Notes: generated by a model from the letters alone, not told the origin. DNA of 64,000 nucleotides from Hymenobacter canadensis (GCF_027359925.1 NZ_CP114767.1:992001-1056000); one strand, 5' to 3'; shown: positions 51,313 to 60,071, counted from the stretch's first letter. Numbers and translations: made by a program.

Positions 51313-52417
51313 CGGGCGGGAGTTGCAGGTGGAGGCGCAGGTGCACGCGGTGGGCGTCTTCGGTGAGGGCCACGGTGTGCCGGCCGGGGTAGAGCAGGGC
51401 CAGGCGGCGCAGGGCGGCGTCCACGGCCGCGTCGGGGCGGTAGGTGAGGGGCGCGGCGCTGGTGCGGGTCAGGGTAAACGTCACGGCCTCGGGCTGCACC
51501 GCCACGGTGCTGTGCAGGGTGGCGGCGGTGCCGGGCGCGGCGGCATCGAGGCCGGCGCAGAGGCGCTCCAGGAACGGGTGCAGCAGCAGCGGCGCGAGTT
51601 GCTGGTGGGTGGGCGTGCCGGTGGTTTCGTGGGTGAGGCGCACGGTATCGGGGCGGCGCAGGCGTTCCAGGGCCAGGTAATCTCCCAGGAACTCCAGCTC
51701 CCGGCTGAGCAGCACCAGCTCGGTATCGGTTTCGTAGAGCGTGTAGCGCATCAGGTCGGCCAGGTGCAGCACCACGTCACCGGCCCGGGCGTCGCGGGTG
51801 CGGGTGAGCTGGTGCAGGCTGCCGAGGGTGTTGAACAGAAACTGCGGGTTGATCTGGGACTTGAGGTAGCCCAGCTCCAGGCGCAGGTGGTTGCGCTCCA
51901 GCTGCAGCCGGCGGCGGTCCACCACCAGCGCGTAAGCCAGAAAGCTGATCAGCACCGGAAACAAACAGATGGCCAGCAGCCCGAAAAACACGCTCAGCTG
52001 CTGACCGGGGCTGATGAGCCCGGCCCAGAAGCCTTCCACGTAAAACCCGTGCATCGTGCGCCGCAGCACCCCCGACAGCGGCACGTACGTTTCGGCCAGC
52101 CGGGTGCCGGCGTACATCCAGAACTGGAACCCGTACAGCGCGGCCACCCCGCTGGCCAGGGCCCGCCCGTAATGCCCGCGCAGCAGCCAGCGCGGAATAA
52201 TCAGGTACACCAGGGCATTAAACAGCAGCACCGCGTAGCCCATCTGCAGCCCTACCAGCGGCCAGATGGGGCCGTCGAAGCGGAAGTTGGGGCGGTTGTT
52301 CCAGGCGAAGTAGAACCCGGCCAGCACCAGCCACAGCAGCGCCTGCAGCAGCAGCGTGGTGGTGCGGGCACTCGGGGCCGGCCAGCGCCCGGTGGCCCGC
52401 AAAACAGATTCTGGCAT
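51293..52417 (-). CDS. LytS-type kinase-like protein lacking catalytic residues (pseudokinase)
   Basis: 374 residues, a paralogue of the next gene with the same four-helix N-terminus and coiled segment. The H box reads INPQFLFNTLGSLHQL with Gln192 (CAG at 51842-51844) at exactly the position of His192 in the downstream kinase. The N box ENAxKHG is replaced by PFLERLCAGL, and the Gly-rich G boxes are missing (LTYRPDAAVDAALRRLALLYPG). Neither autophosphorylation nor normal ATP binding seems possible, so it is probably a sensor or adaptor that heterodimerises with the active kinase. ATG at 52417 is chosen over an in-frame start six codons upstream. Confidence 0.88.
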   Translation of the reverse strand: MPESVLRATGRWPAPSARTTTLLLQALLWLVLAGFYFAWNNRPNFRFDGPIWPLVGLQMGYAVLLFNALVYLIIPRWLLRGHYGRALASGVAALYGFQFWMYAGTRLAETYVPLSGVLRRTMHGFYVEGFWAGLISPGQQLSVFFGLLAICLFPVLISFLAYALVVDRRRLQLERNHLRLELGYLKSQINPQFLFNTLGSLHQLTRTRDARAGDVVLHLADLMRYTLYETDTELVLLSRELEFLGDYLALERLRRPDTVRLTHETTGTPTHQQLAPLLLHPFLERLCAGLDAAAPGTAATLHSTVAVQPEAVTFTLTRTSAAPLTYRPDAAVDAALRRLALLYPGRHTVALTEDAHRVHLRLHLQLPPDAPLAR

Positions 52418-52546
52418 AGCAAAACAGCAGCCCAAGTCGGGCTTTGGTGGTGTGGGGCCCGCGCTTGGTCGAAGAAACTTCGGAAGCCTAAAGCTCTACA
52501 ATTTCTTTGTTCCAGAATCTACCACTCGCCAACTAAATCTTCCCTG

Positions 52547-53824
52547 ATGTACGCTCCCTTCCGTCTTCCGCTCTGCCTCACTACCGCCACTGCCGCCCGC
52601 CGTTTGCGCCTGGCCGCCGGCTTGGCGCTGGCCGGCCTGCTCAGCCTGCCCGCCCAGGCCCAGGACAGCACGCTGACCCGCCTCACCCACAAATACCAGT
52701 TTGCGCTGGAGCAGAAGGGCACCCAGTTTTCCGGGGCGGGCTGGGACAAGCTGCGGCAGGACATCGAGAAAAGCCAGGTGGTGCTGCTGGGCGAAGACCA
52801 CGGCATGGCCCAGATTCCGCAGTTCACCCAGGCCGTGGCCCAGGTGCTGAAACCGAAAGTATTCGTGGCCGAAATCGATAAGTACCAGGCCCGCGACCTG
52901 ACGCGGCTGGCCGCGCAGCCTGGCCTGCCCACCGCCGTTGAGCGGCAGTACCCGATGGGGCTTTCCTTCTACAGCTGGGCCGAGGAATTTGAGCTGGCCC
53001 GGGCGTTGCGGGCGCAGAATACGGCCCTAGTAGGGCTGGAGCAGGTGGGCTTTTTCGCGCCGGGCCGCTTCTACGCGCTGCTGGCTGATAAAACCAAAAA
53101 CAAGCAGTCGGCGGCGTATCTGCGGCAGCGGGGCGCTGCCTACCAGGCCCACAACCAAGCCGTGATGAGTACCGACCCCGGCCAGCTGATGGTGTACCGC
53201 CACACGCCGGCCACCCTGGATAGCCTGACAGCCCTGGCCCGCCAGGAAAGCTCAGAAGTGCAGCGCATGGTGCAGGAGTACATTACCAGCGTCCACATCA
53301 ACCAGACGGCCATCCAGCCCAAAACCAGCTTCCAGAGCCACCAGGACCGCGTGAACCTGATGCGCCGCAGTCTGATGGCCGAACTAACGACCTACCAGAA
53401 GCCGGGCCAGCCGCTGCCCAAGATGCTCTTCAAGTTCGGGGCCGGCCACGTGGGGCGCGGGGCCAGCTTCACCGGCGGCATGTACGACGTGGGCAACCTG
53501 GCCCTGAACCTGGCCGAAATGCAGGACCAGAAGTCGCTGCACATCTTCATCATCGGCAAGCAGGGTACCCAGACCAGCGGCTTCAACCTCACCGATTTCA
53601 GCAAGAACGTGGCCTCCTACTCCAACGCCGATACCGACATGGTCCGGCCCTTCGTGGCCGCCACGCCCGCCGGCACCGCCTGGCAGGTGTTCGACGTGCG
53701 CCCCCTGCGCCGCGCCCTGCTCCGCGACCAGCTGAAAATCAGCAGCTCTGAGCTGATGACGACCATCATGAACTACGATTACGTGGTCATCATCCCCGAA
53801 ACCACGGCCAGCCACAATATCTAG
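52547..53824 (+). CDS. Exported LGEDHG-motif protein of unknown function
   Basis: 425 residues with a long N-region and signal peptide ending LPAQAQD (about residue 39). The mature part contains VVLLGEDHGMAQIPQF, VFVAEIDKYQARDLTRL, and later LFKFGAGHVGRGASF. The LGE..HG and GAGH motifs recall the EreA/ChaN/TIKI-like superfamily of metal-dependent hydrolases and haem-binding proteins, but I cannot place it further. It is divergent from the kinase operon, 129 bp away. The very long open frame upstream of ATG 52547 is antisense to the kinase-like gene and is not considered coding. Confidence 0.7.
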   Translation: MYAPFRLPLCLTTATAARRLRLAAGLALAGLLSLPAQAQDSTLTRLTHKYQFALEQKGTQFSGAGWDKLRQDIEKSQVVLLGEDHGMAQIPQFTQAVAQVLKPKVFVAEIDKYQARDLTRLAAQPGLPTAVERQYPMGLSFYSWAEEFELARALRAQNTALVGLEQVGFFAPGRFYALLADKTKNKQSAAYLRQRGAAYQAHNQAVMSTDPGQLMVYRHTPATLDSLTALARQESSEVQRMVQEYITSVHINQTAIQPKTSFQSHQDRVNLMRRSLMAELTTYQKPGQPLPKMLFKFGAGHVGRGASFTGGMYDVGNLALNLAEMQDQKSLHIFIIGKQGTQTSGFNLTDFSKNVASYSNADTDMVRPFVAATPAGTAWQVFDVRPLRRALLRDQLKISSSELMTTIMNYDYVVIIPETTASHNI

Positions 53825-53827
53825 CAG

Positions 53828-53875
53828 CACAACGGCAGTAGCGCGAACTTTGCGGTTCGCGCTACTGCCGTTGTG
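53828..53875. repeat. Perfect 21-bp-arm palindrome with GCGCGAAC core (family E)
   Basis: Arms 53828-53848 and 53855-53875 (CACAACGGCAGTAGCGCGAA and its complement) are perfect with a TTTGCG loop. It starts 3 bp after the upstream stop codon and could serve as terminator or mRNA stabiliser. Confidence 0.9.
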
Positions 53876-53886
53876 AGCAGGTGAAC

Positions 53887-53995
53887 GATGTAGAGACGCA
53901 ATAGTTGGAGTCTTGTCGTTGAACGACTGGGGTCGCGCAGACTTACCCAACGTCAGCAACGACGAGACTCCAACTATTGCGTCTCTACACCGTTC
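53887..53995. repeat. Inverted pair of family B units, GTTGGAGTC variant
   Basis: GATGTAGAGACGCAATAGTT at the left and an inverted copy at about 53952-53995 flank a spacer. Both halves carry the same variant core (ATAGTTGGAGTC and GACTCCAACTAT), so the long inverted repeat is preserved although the small internal palindrome is weakened. Confidence 0.88.
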
Positions 53996-54080
53996 TGCGA
54001 ACCGCCAGTTGCCCGTTGCCAGGCAGGACGTAGCTTTAGCCCTGATAACGGACAACTAACAACTGACAACTCCCCCCCTC

Positions 54081-55094
54081 ATGCAGCTTGGTATCGACAG
54101 CTTCGCCGCGGCCCCCACGGGTGGCACCTCCTCCGACAACGCCACGGCCCTGCGCCAGCTCCTGGAGCGCATCGAGCGGGCCGATCAGGTGGGCCTGGAT
54201 TTCTTCGGCATCGGCGAGCATCACCGTCGCGAGTTCCTCGATTCGGCGCCGGCCGTGATTCTGGGCGCGGCGGCCGCCCGCACCAGCCGCATCCGGCTGG
54301 GCAGCGCCGTGGCCGTGCTCAGCGCCGCCGATCCGGTGCGGGTGTTTCAGCAGTTTTCTACCCTCGATCTGCTTAGCAACGGCCGGGCCGAGCTGGTGGT
54401 GGGCCGCGGCTCCTTCACCGAAGCCTTTCCGCTCTTCGGCCTGAACCTGCACGACTACGACGCCCTGTTCGAGGAAAAGCTGGCCCTGCTGCTCCAGATC
54501 CGCGACCAGGAGCAGGTGAGCTGGTCGGGGCGGTTCCGGCCGGCCCTCACGGGGCAGGTTGTGTACCCGCGACCTATGCAGGCGCAGCTGCCCATCTGGC
54601 GCGGCGTCGGCGGCACGCCCGAGTCGTTTGTGCGGGCCGGGGCCATGGGGCTGCCGCTGATGGTGGCCATCATCGGGGGCGAAACCCACCGCTTCCGGCC
54701 GCTGGTTGATTTGTACCGCGAGGCCGGCCGGAAGGCCGGTTTCGCGCCCGAGCAGCTGCAGGTGGGCCTGCACTCCCTGGGCTACGTGGCCGAAACCAGC
54801 GAGCAGGCCGTGGCCGACTATTACCCCGGCTACGCCCGCACCTTCACCCGCATCGGGCGGGAGCGGGGCTGGCCGCCCGTCACGCCCGGCCACTTCGAGG
54901 CCCAGCGCGGCCCGCGCGGTGCGCTGCTGGTGGGTAACCCCGAGGAAGTAGCGGCCAAGATTCTGCGCCACGCCGAGTCGCTGGGCGGCGTGAGCCGCGT
55001 CACCTTCCAGATGGACAACGCCGACCTGGCCCCCGAAAAGCTGCTCCGCGCCATTGAGCTGCTGGGCGAGCGGGTGAAGCCGCTGCTGGGGTAA
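54081..55094 (+). CDS. Luciferase-like (LLM class) flavin-dependent oxidoreductase
   Basis: 337 residues, TIM-barrel flavin monooxygenase-like. Motifs: MQLGIDSFAAAP, GLDFFGIGEHHRREF, RTSRIRLGSAVAVL, LLSNGRAELVVGRGSFTEAFPLFG, LPIWRGVGGTPESFVRAGAMGLPL and GNPEEVAAKILRH. These enzymes use FMNH2 or F420; here FMN is expected. Substrate is unknown. It stands alone between two repeat-filled gaps. Length is normal for the family. Confidence 0.88.
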   Translation: MQLGIDSFAAAPTGGTSSDNATALRQLLERIERADQVGLDFFGIGEHHRREFLDSAPAVILGAAAARTSRIRLGSAVAVLSAADPVRVFQQFSTLDLLSNGRAELVVGRGSFTEAFPLFGLNLHDYDALFEEKLALLLQIRDQEQVSWSGRFRPALTGQVVYPRPMQAQLPIWRGVGGTPESFVRAGAMGLPLMVAIIGGETHRFRPLVDLYREAGRKAGFAPEQLQVGLHSLGYVAETSEQAVADYYPGYARTFTRIGRERGWPPVTPGHFEAQRGPRGALLVGNPEEVAAKILRHAESLGGVSRVTFQMDNADLAPEKLLRAIELLGERVKPLLG

Positions 55095-55120
55095 GTGGAG
55101 GAGTCTGTGCGCTTAAATAG

Positions 55121-55266
55121 AACGTCATGCTGAGCTTGCCGAAGCATCTCGCGTGCTGAGGTTGCTCCGTAGCCCAGGGTTTAAACCCTGGGCTACGGAG
55201 CGGTTGCCGTTCAACGATTTGGCAACGTCAGCACGCGAGATGCTTCGGCAAGCTCAGCATGACGTT
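55121..55266. repeat. Nested palindrome: perfect family A arms with family F palindrome inside
   Basis: Family A arms 55121-55159 and 55228-55266 are 39-bp perfect complements (AACGTCATGCTGAGCTTGCC and onward). Inside, 55164-55201 is a second perfect palindrome of 38 bp with no loop, centred on TTTAAA (CCCAGGGTTTAAACCCTGGG core). Right after the right arm comes the promoter region of dnaG. Confidence 0.95.
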
Positions 55267-55299
55267 CTTTTACCCTGCCACTTCGCGGCGGTTCCTGCC

Positions 55300-55307
55300 T
55301 ACCTTTG
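55300..55307 (+). promoter_or_regulatory. -7 element TACCTTTG for dnaG
   Basis: TACCTTTG matches TAnnTTTG. It covers the formal TTG start at 55305 and so supports the later TTG at 55347 as the true dnaG start. Confidence 0.5.
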
Positions 55308-55346
55308 GGGTCCTGTTTCGCTGCTACCCCTGTTGCCCACACCGCC

Positions 55347-57446
55347 TTGGCCCGTATCCCCAAAGAAACCGTCGACCAGATTATCCACCACGCCGACATT
55401 GTGGAGGTGGTGGGCGACTTCGTGAGCCTCAAGCGCAAGGGCCAGAATATGTGGGCCTGCTGCCCGTTTCACCACGAAAAGTCGCCGAGCTTCTCGGTGG
55501 CCCCGGCCAAGGGCCTATACAAGTGCTTTGGGTGCGGCAAGGCCGGCGGGGTGGTGCAGTTTATCATGGACATTGAGGGTACCAGCTACGTGGAGGCCCT
55601 GAAGTACCTGGCCAAAAAGTACGGCATCGACGTTCAGGAAGAGGAAAAGACCCCCGAGCAGCAGCTGGCCCAGAACGAAAAGGACTCCCAGTTCATCGTC
55701 TCGAACTGGGCCAAGGACCACTACCACAAACTGCTCAACGACAACGAGGAAGGCCAGAGCATCGGCTGGAGCTACCTCAAGCAGCGCGGCCTCAACCAGA
55801 CCACCATCAAAACCTTCGAGCTGGGCTACTCCCTCGACCAGTGGGATGACCTGCTGAAATCGGCCACGGCGGCGGGGTTTGAGCTGAAGTACCTGGAGAA
55901 AACCGGGCTCGTGGTGCGCCGCGAAGACGACAACGGCCAGGACACCGGCCGCCGCTACGACCGGTTCCGGGGCCGCGTGATGTTCCCGATTCACAACGTG
56001 TCGGGCCGCGTCATCGGCTTCGGGGCGCGCACGCTTAAACCCAACGACAAGACCGCCAAGTACCTCAACTCGCCCGAGTCGGAGATTTACCACAAGTCGG
56101 ACGTGCTCTACGGGCTCTACCAGGCCCGGCAGCCCATCCGCTCGAATGAGCTGTGCTACCTGGTGGAAGGCTACCTCGACGTGCTGAGTCTGCACCAAGG
56201 CGGGATTAAGAACGTGGTGGCCTCGTCGGGTACCTCGCTCACCGAAGGGCAGATCCGCCTCATCAAGCGCTACACCGACAACGTGACGGTGCTCTACGAC
56301 GGCGACGCGGCCGGCATCCGGGCCTCGCTGCGCGGTATTGACATGCTGCTGGAAGGCGGCCTGAACGTGCGCGTGGTGCTGTTTCCGGACGGCGACGACC
56401 CCGACAGCTACATCCGCAAAGTCGGCGACCAGCGCTTCAAGGAACACCTCGACGACGCCAGCCAGGACTTTATCCAGTTCAAAACCGACCTGGTAAGCCG
56501 GGAGGCGGCCCACGACCCGGTGAAGAAAGCGGAGGCCATTCGCGAGGTGCTCCAGAGCATTGCCAAGGTGCCCGACCCCATCAAGCGCCAGGTGTTCCTG
56601 CAGCAGACCTCGCAGGCCTTCGGCATCGATGAGCAGGTGCTCATCACGGAGTACAACAAGCTGGTGCGCAACGCCACCCAAAAGGCGCCCGGCGGCCAGA
56701 GCAGCAGTGGGAGCGGGGCGGCGGGCAGCGCCAGCGGTTATAGTGGCGGCAGCTCCGGCAGCCAGCAGGTGCCCGGTGGCGGGGCCAGTCAGCGCCCGGC
56801 CCCGCGGCCCATGAGCCCCGAGGAAGAGGCCGAAGCCCTGATGTACGGCGCGTCGCCGGACGACCTGATGGGTGGCGGTGGCGACCTGCAGGGGCTCACC
56901 CGCGAAGACCTGGAGCCCGTGCCCGACGTGCTGGAGCAGTGCGAGCGGGAAGTGGTGCGCCTGCTGCTGCTCTACTCGGCCCAGCCGCTGGCCCCCGAGG
57001 TGGCCGTGGCCCAGTACCTGCTGCAGCAGCTGGATGATACGCCTTTCAAAACCAGCGTGTATGCCGATATGATGCAGCTGTGCCGGCAGGAGTTGGAGCA
57101 GGGCCGATGGCCTGAGGTGCGCACGCTCATCCAGCACGGCCGCTCCGATATCCGCAGCGTGGTGGCCGAGCTGGCCACTGAAAAGTACGAGCTCAGCCCC
57201 AACTGGACCACCCACCAGATTCATGTGCCCCGCGAGCTGGACCTCTTGCAAACGGCCTGCGACAACGCCATTCTGCGCCTCAACAAGGTGAACGTGGAGC
57301 GCGAGCTGGCCGTGCGCCTCGAAGCCCTGCGTAATCCCGTAGACGAGGCCAGCATGATGGAAAACCTGCAAACCATCCACCTGCTCAAGCAGATGGACAA
57401 CCAGCTGGCCAATCTGCTGGGCACGGTCATTCCGCGCGGGGCGTAG
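55347..57446 (+). CDS. dnaG: DNA primase
   Basis: 699 residues. The CHC2 zinc finger (CPFHHEKSPSFSV, YKCFGCGKAGG) is at about 32-63. The catalytic core (about 115-330) has RGRVMFPIHNVSGRVIGFGAR and KYLNSPESEIYHKSDVLYGL, with Toprim motifs LVEGYLDVLSLHQGG and LYDGDAAGIRASLRG. A C-terminal helicase-binding region follows. DnaG makes RNA primers at the replication fork with DnaB. A Gly/Ser/Pro-rich linker of about 60 residues (around 450-510) precedes the C-terminal domain. I take TTG at 55347 (MARIPKETVDQIIHHADIVE) as start, because it matches the family N-terminus; the frame is open further upstream. Confidence 0.93.
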   Translation: MARIPKETVDQIIHHADIVEVVGDFVSLKRKGQNMWACCPFHHEKSPSFSVAPAKGLYKCFGCGKAGGVVQFIMDIEGTSYVEALKYLAKKYGIDVQEEEKTPEQQLAQNEKDSQFIVSNWAKDHYHKLLNDNEEGQSIGWSYLKQRGLNQTTIKTFELGYSLDQWDDLLKSATAAGFELKYLEKTGLVVRREDDNGQDTGRRYDRFRGRVMFPIHNVSGRVIGFGARTLKPNDKTAKYLNSPESEIYHKSDVLYGLYQARQPIRSNELCYLVEGYLDVLSLHQGGIKNVVASSGTSLTEGQIRLIKRYTDNVTVLYDGDAAGIRASLRGIDMLLEGGLNVRVVLFPDGDDPDSYIRKVGDQRFKEHLDDASQDFIQFKTDLVSREAAHDPVKKAEAIREVLQSIAKVPDPIKRQVFLQQTSQAFGIDEQVLITEYNKLVRNATQKAPGGQSSSGSGAAGSASGYSGGSSGSQQVPGGGASQRPAPRPMSPEEEAEALMYGASPDDLMGGGGDLQGLTREDLEPVPDVLEQCEREVVRLLLLYSAQPLAPEVAVAQYLLQQLDDTPFKTSVYADMMQLCRQELEQGRWPEVRTLIQHGRSDIRSVVAELATEKYELSPNWTTHQIHVPRELDLLQTACDNAILRLNKVNVERELAVRLEALRNPVDEASMMENLQTIHLLKQMDNQLANLLGTVIPRGA

Positions 57447-57613
57447 GTCAAGTATAAATTCAGAATTAAAGATTTAAAATTGGGCCTGCCTGTCAATCTT
57501 GCGTAGATGGGCTGCGCCGGCAGCCCGCGTCGGGCGGCCCTCCTGATAAGCATGGGAATGCCTGCTGAATGCCAGATGGGCTTACCGTTTACTTCTTGAT
57601 TGTTACCTGAAAA

Positions 57614-58633
57614 ATGTGGCACCGCTTTAACCTGAGTCGGTTTTTCTTGGCCGTGGTGCTCACCATTGTCAGTTTCGGCAGCGGTATCCTGGGGTTCATG
57701 TGGATTGAGAAATTCACCCTGGCCGAGGCCTTCTACATGACCATGATTACCATCTCCACGGTGGGGTTTGGGGAGCTGCATCCGATGTCGCCGGACGGGC
57801 GGCTGTTTGTTTCTATTTACATCTTCTTCAACCTGCTCGTGGTGGCCTACCTGGTGTCGGTGCTGACCACCTACATCTTTGATGGCGAGCTGCGCAACCT
57901 CTTTCAAATGCTTCGCACTGACCAGGAAATCCGCAATGTGTCCAACCATATCATCGTCTGCGGTTTCGGGCGCAACGGCAGCAAAGCCTACCACGAGCTG
58001 CACGACGGCGGGGCCCAGGTAGTGATTGTGGAACAGAGTGAAGCCCTGCTTAAAAGCACCGTGGACTCGCTGGGCGGCAAGATTCTGGCCGTTTTCGGCG
58101 ATGCTACTACCGACGAAACCCTGCTGGCCGCCGGCATTGCCCGGGCCCGGGCCCTCATCACAGCCCTGCCAAAGGATGCCGACAACGTCTTCGTGACCCT
58201 GACGGCCCGCGAGCTGAACCCGGGCATCAAGATCATTGCCCGCGCCAGCCTCAAAACCAGCGAAGCCAAGCTGCTGCGCGCCGGCGCCGACTCGGTGGTG
58301 ATGCCCGACGAAATCGGCGGCTCGCACATGGCCAACCTCGTCATCCGGCCCGAGGTAATCCGGTTTCTGGACATGATTTCGGGCCTGGGCCCCAACAAGC
58401 TGCGGCTGGAAGAGCTGCGTCCCGACGAAATGCGCCCCGAATGGCGCGGCCGCAGCATCCGCGAGCTGGATATCCGCTCGCGCACCGGCGCCACCGTCAT
58501 CGGCCTCAAGCACCGCGACGGCGAGCTGCTGGTGAGCCCCAGCGCCGACACCATCCCGCAGCCCGGCGATGTGATGCTGTTCCTGGGCACCGACGAGCAG
58601 ATTGCCTCCCTGGTGCGCCAATTTCAGGCGTAG
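57614..58633 (+). CDS. Potassium channel with TrkA/RCK domain
   Basis: 339 residues. Two membrane helices flank a pore loop with selectivity filter TVGFGE at about 49-54, followed by a RCK/TrkA-N domain (IIVCGFGRNGSKAYHEL, VVIVEQSEALL, GDATTDETLLAAGIARARALITAL) and a TrkA-C domain (about 250-335). This is the MthK/Kch-like two-helix channel gated by cytoplasmic ligands. It forms tetramers in the inner membrane. No partner genes adjacent. The 167-bp gap upstream shows no clear promoter. Confidence 0.9.
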   Translation: MWHRFNLSRFFLAVVLTIVSFGSGILGFMWIEKFTLAEAFYMTMITISTVGFGELHPMSPDGRLFVSIYIFFNLLVVAYLVSVLTTYIFDGELRNLFQMLRTDQEIRNVSNHIIVCGFGRNGSKAYHELHDGGAQVVIVEQSEALLKSTVDSLGGKILAVFGDATTDETLLAAGIARARALITALPKDADNVFVTLTARELNPGIKIIARASLKTSEAKLLRAGADSVVMPDEIGGSHMANLVIRPEVIRFLDMISGLGPNKLRLEELRPDEMRPEWRGRSIRELDIRSRTGATVIGLKHRDGELLVSPSADTIPQPGDVMLFLGTDEQIASLVRQFQA

Positions 58634-58652
58634 ATATGGTTTGGTGGATTAT

Positions 58653-58756
58653 CTGTCATCCTGAGCGAAGCGAAGGACCTTGTCATGGTTGAACGATTAT
58701 GGTAACAACGTTTCGTTTAGGCGTGATAAGGTCCTTCGCTCCGCTCAGGATGACAG
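58653..58756. repeat. Palindromic repeat CTGTCATCCTGAGCGAAGCG (family A-like)
   Basis: Arms CTGTCATCCTGAGCG...AAGGACCTT at 58653-58685 and AAGGTCCTTCGCTCCGCTC...GATGACAG at 58724-58756 are imperfect complements around a 38-bp spacer. This motif is widespread in intergenic regions of many bacteria. Confidence 0.85.
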
Positions 58757-58812
58757 TTGCCTTTGACCACTCCACCACAACCCACCATTCCACCACCCCC
58801 AAAATCCACTAA

Positions 58813-60060
58813 GTGCACATTCTGCAGCTTTGTCCGCGCGTTCCGTTTCCGCTCACCGATGGTGGGGCCATTGCCATGTACGGCGTAGCTGCGGGCCTTG
58901 TGCAGGCCGGCCACCGCGTAACGATGCTGGCCCTGAATACGCCCAAGCACTACCAGCCCGCCGATGCCCTCGACCATCTCGGGCCTAACTTCCGCCTGGT
59001 TACGGTGGACATTGACACGCGCCTGTCACCCATCAAAGCCCTGCGGAATCTGCTCGGCAGTGAGCTGCCGTACAACGTGGAGCGGTTTGTAAGCGAAACT
59101 GCGAAGGCGAAACTGGCGGAATTGCTGGCTGCGGAGCCTTATGATGTGGTGCAGATGGAAGGCACGTTTGTGGCGTGGTACGCCGGCTATTGGGTGGAAA
59201 GTACGCTCGGCGACGCATCGAACTGGAAACACCTGCCGCCCGTGGTGTTGCGGGCCCACAACGTAGAATACACCATCTGGAAGCAGCTGGCTGAGAATAC
59301 CCGCAATCCGCTCAAGAAATGGTACCTGCAGAAACTGGCGCAGCGGCTTCAGCAGTTCGAGAAATGGATGCTGCACCGTTTCGATGGCGTGGCCGCTATT
59401 ACCGAAGCCGATCAGCAGCGCCTGCGCCGGCTGGGTGGGGTAGAGCCGATTGTGTTCATTCCGGCCGGCGTCGATTCCGGCCGCTTCCAGCCTGACCCCG
59501 CCATCCAGCCCAAGCCCCGGACGTTGTTCATGATTGGCTCGCTGGACTGGCTGCCCAACCAGGAAGGCCTCGACTGGTTTCTGCGCGAAGTGTGGCCCCA
59601 AGCCGCGGCCCGTTTCCCCGGCCTGGAGCTGCACCTGGCCGGCAAGCAGATGCCGGCCCGCTTCCGCGAGCTGCAGCTGCCCGGCGTGACGGTGCACGGC
59701 TTCGTGGAGTCGGCGGCGGCCTTCATGCAGCAGTACGATATCATGCTGGTACCATTGCTGAGCGGCGGCGGCATGCGCATCAAAATCATCGAGGGCATGG
59801 CCCAGGGCAAGTGCATTCTGAGCACCACGCTGGGCGCCGAAGGCATCCACGTGAAAGACGACTTCGATATTGTGGTGCGCGACACGCCCGCCGCTTGGCT
59901 GGACGTGCTGGGCCGCTACTACGCCGGCGAACTGGCCGCTGACCTGATCGGGCAGGAGGCCGCCCGCACCATTCGGCGCCTCTACGACAACCGCCGCGTG
60001 GTGGAAAGCTTTGTGGATTTGTACAGCGTAGTGCGCCAGCGCCGCGCTGAAACCGCGTAA
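58813..60060 (+). CDS. GT4-family glycosyltransferase
   Basis: 415 residues starting with GTG (MHILQLCPRVPFPLTDGGAI). GT-B fold: N-terminal DGGAIAMYGVAAGLVQAGH acceptor side; C-terminal donor side with LFMIGSLDWLPNQEGLDWFL, HGFVESAAAFMQQYDIMLVPLLSGGGMRIKI and EGMAQGKCILSTTLGAEGI containing the E(x)7E-like pair. It transfers a sugar from a nucleotide donor in capsule, LPS or glycoprotein synthesis; acceptor unknown. It is followed 12 bp later by a second glycosyltransferase, likely in the same pathway. Confidence 0.88.
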   Translation: MHILQLCPRVPFPLTDGGAIAMYGVAAGLVQAGHRVTMLALNTPKHYQPADALDHLGPNFRLVTVDIDTRLSPIKALRNLLGSELPYNVERFVSETAKAKLAELLAAEPYDVVQMEGTFVAWYAGYWVESTLGDASNWKHLPPVVLRAHNVEYTIWKQLAENTRNPLKKWYLQKLAQRLQQFEKWMLHRFDGVAAITEADQQRLRRLGGVEPIVFIPAGVDSGRFQPDPAIQPKPRTLFMIGSLDWLPNQEGLDWFLREVWPQAAARFPGLELHLAGKQMPARFRELQLPGVTVHGFVESAAAFMQQYDIMLVPLLSGGGMRIKIIEGMAQGKCILSTTLGAEGIHVKDDFDIVVRDTPAAWLDVLGRYYAGELAADLIGQEAARTIRRLYDNRRVVESFVDLYSVVRQRRAETA

Positions 60061-60071
60061 GTTTGCCCCCG

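Noticed and set aside
51260..52546. N-terminal extension of the LGEDHG protein reading back through the kinase-like gene
   Set aside because: The extension is antisense to a gene with clear LytS-type features, while the signal peptide begins at ATG 52547.
55515..57380. 621-codon open frame antisense to dnaG
   Set aside because: No family motifs; the sense strand carries all primase motifs.
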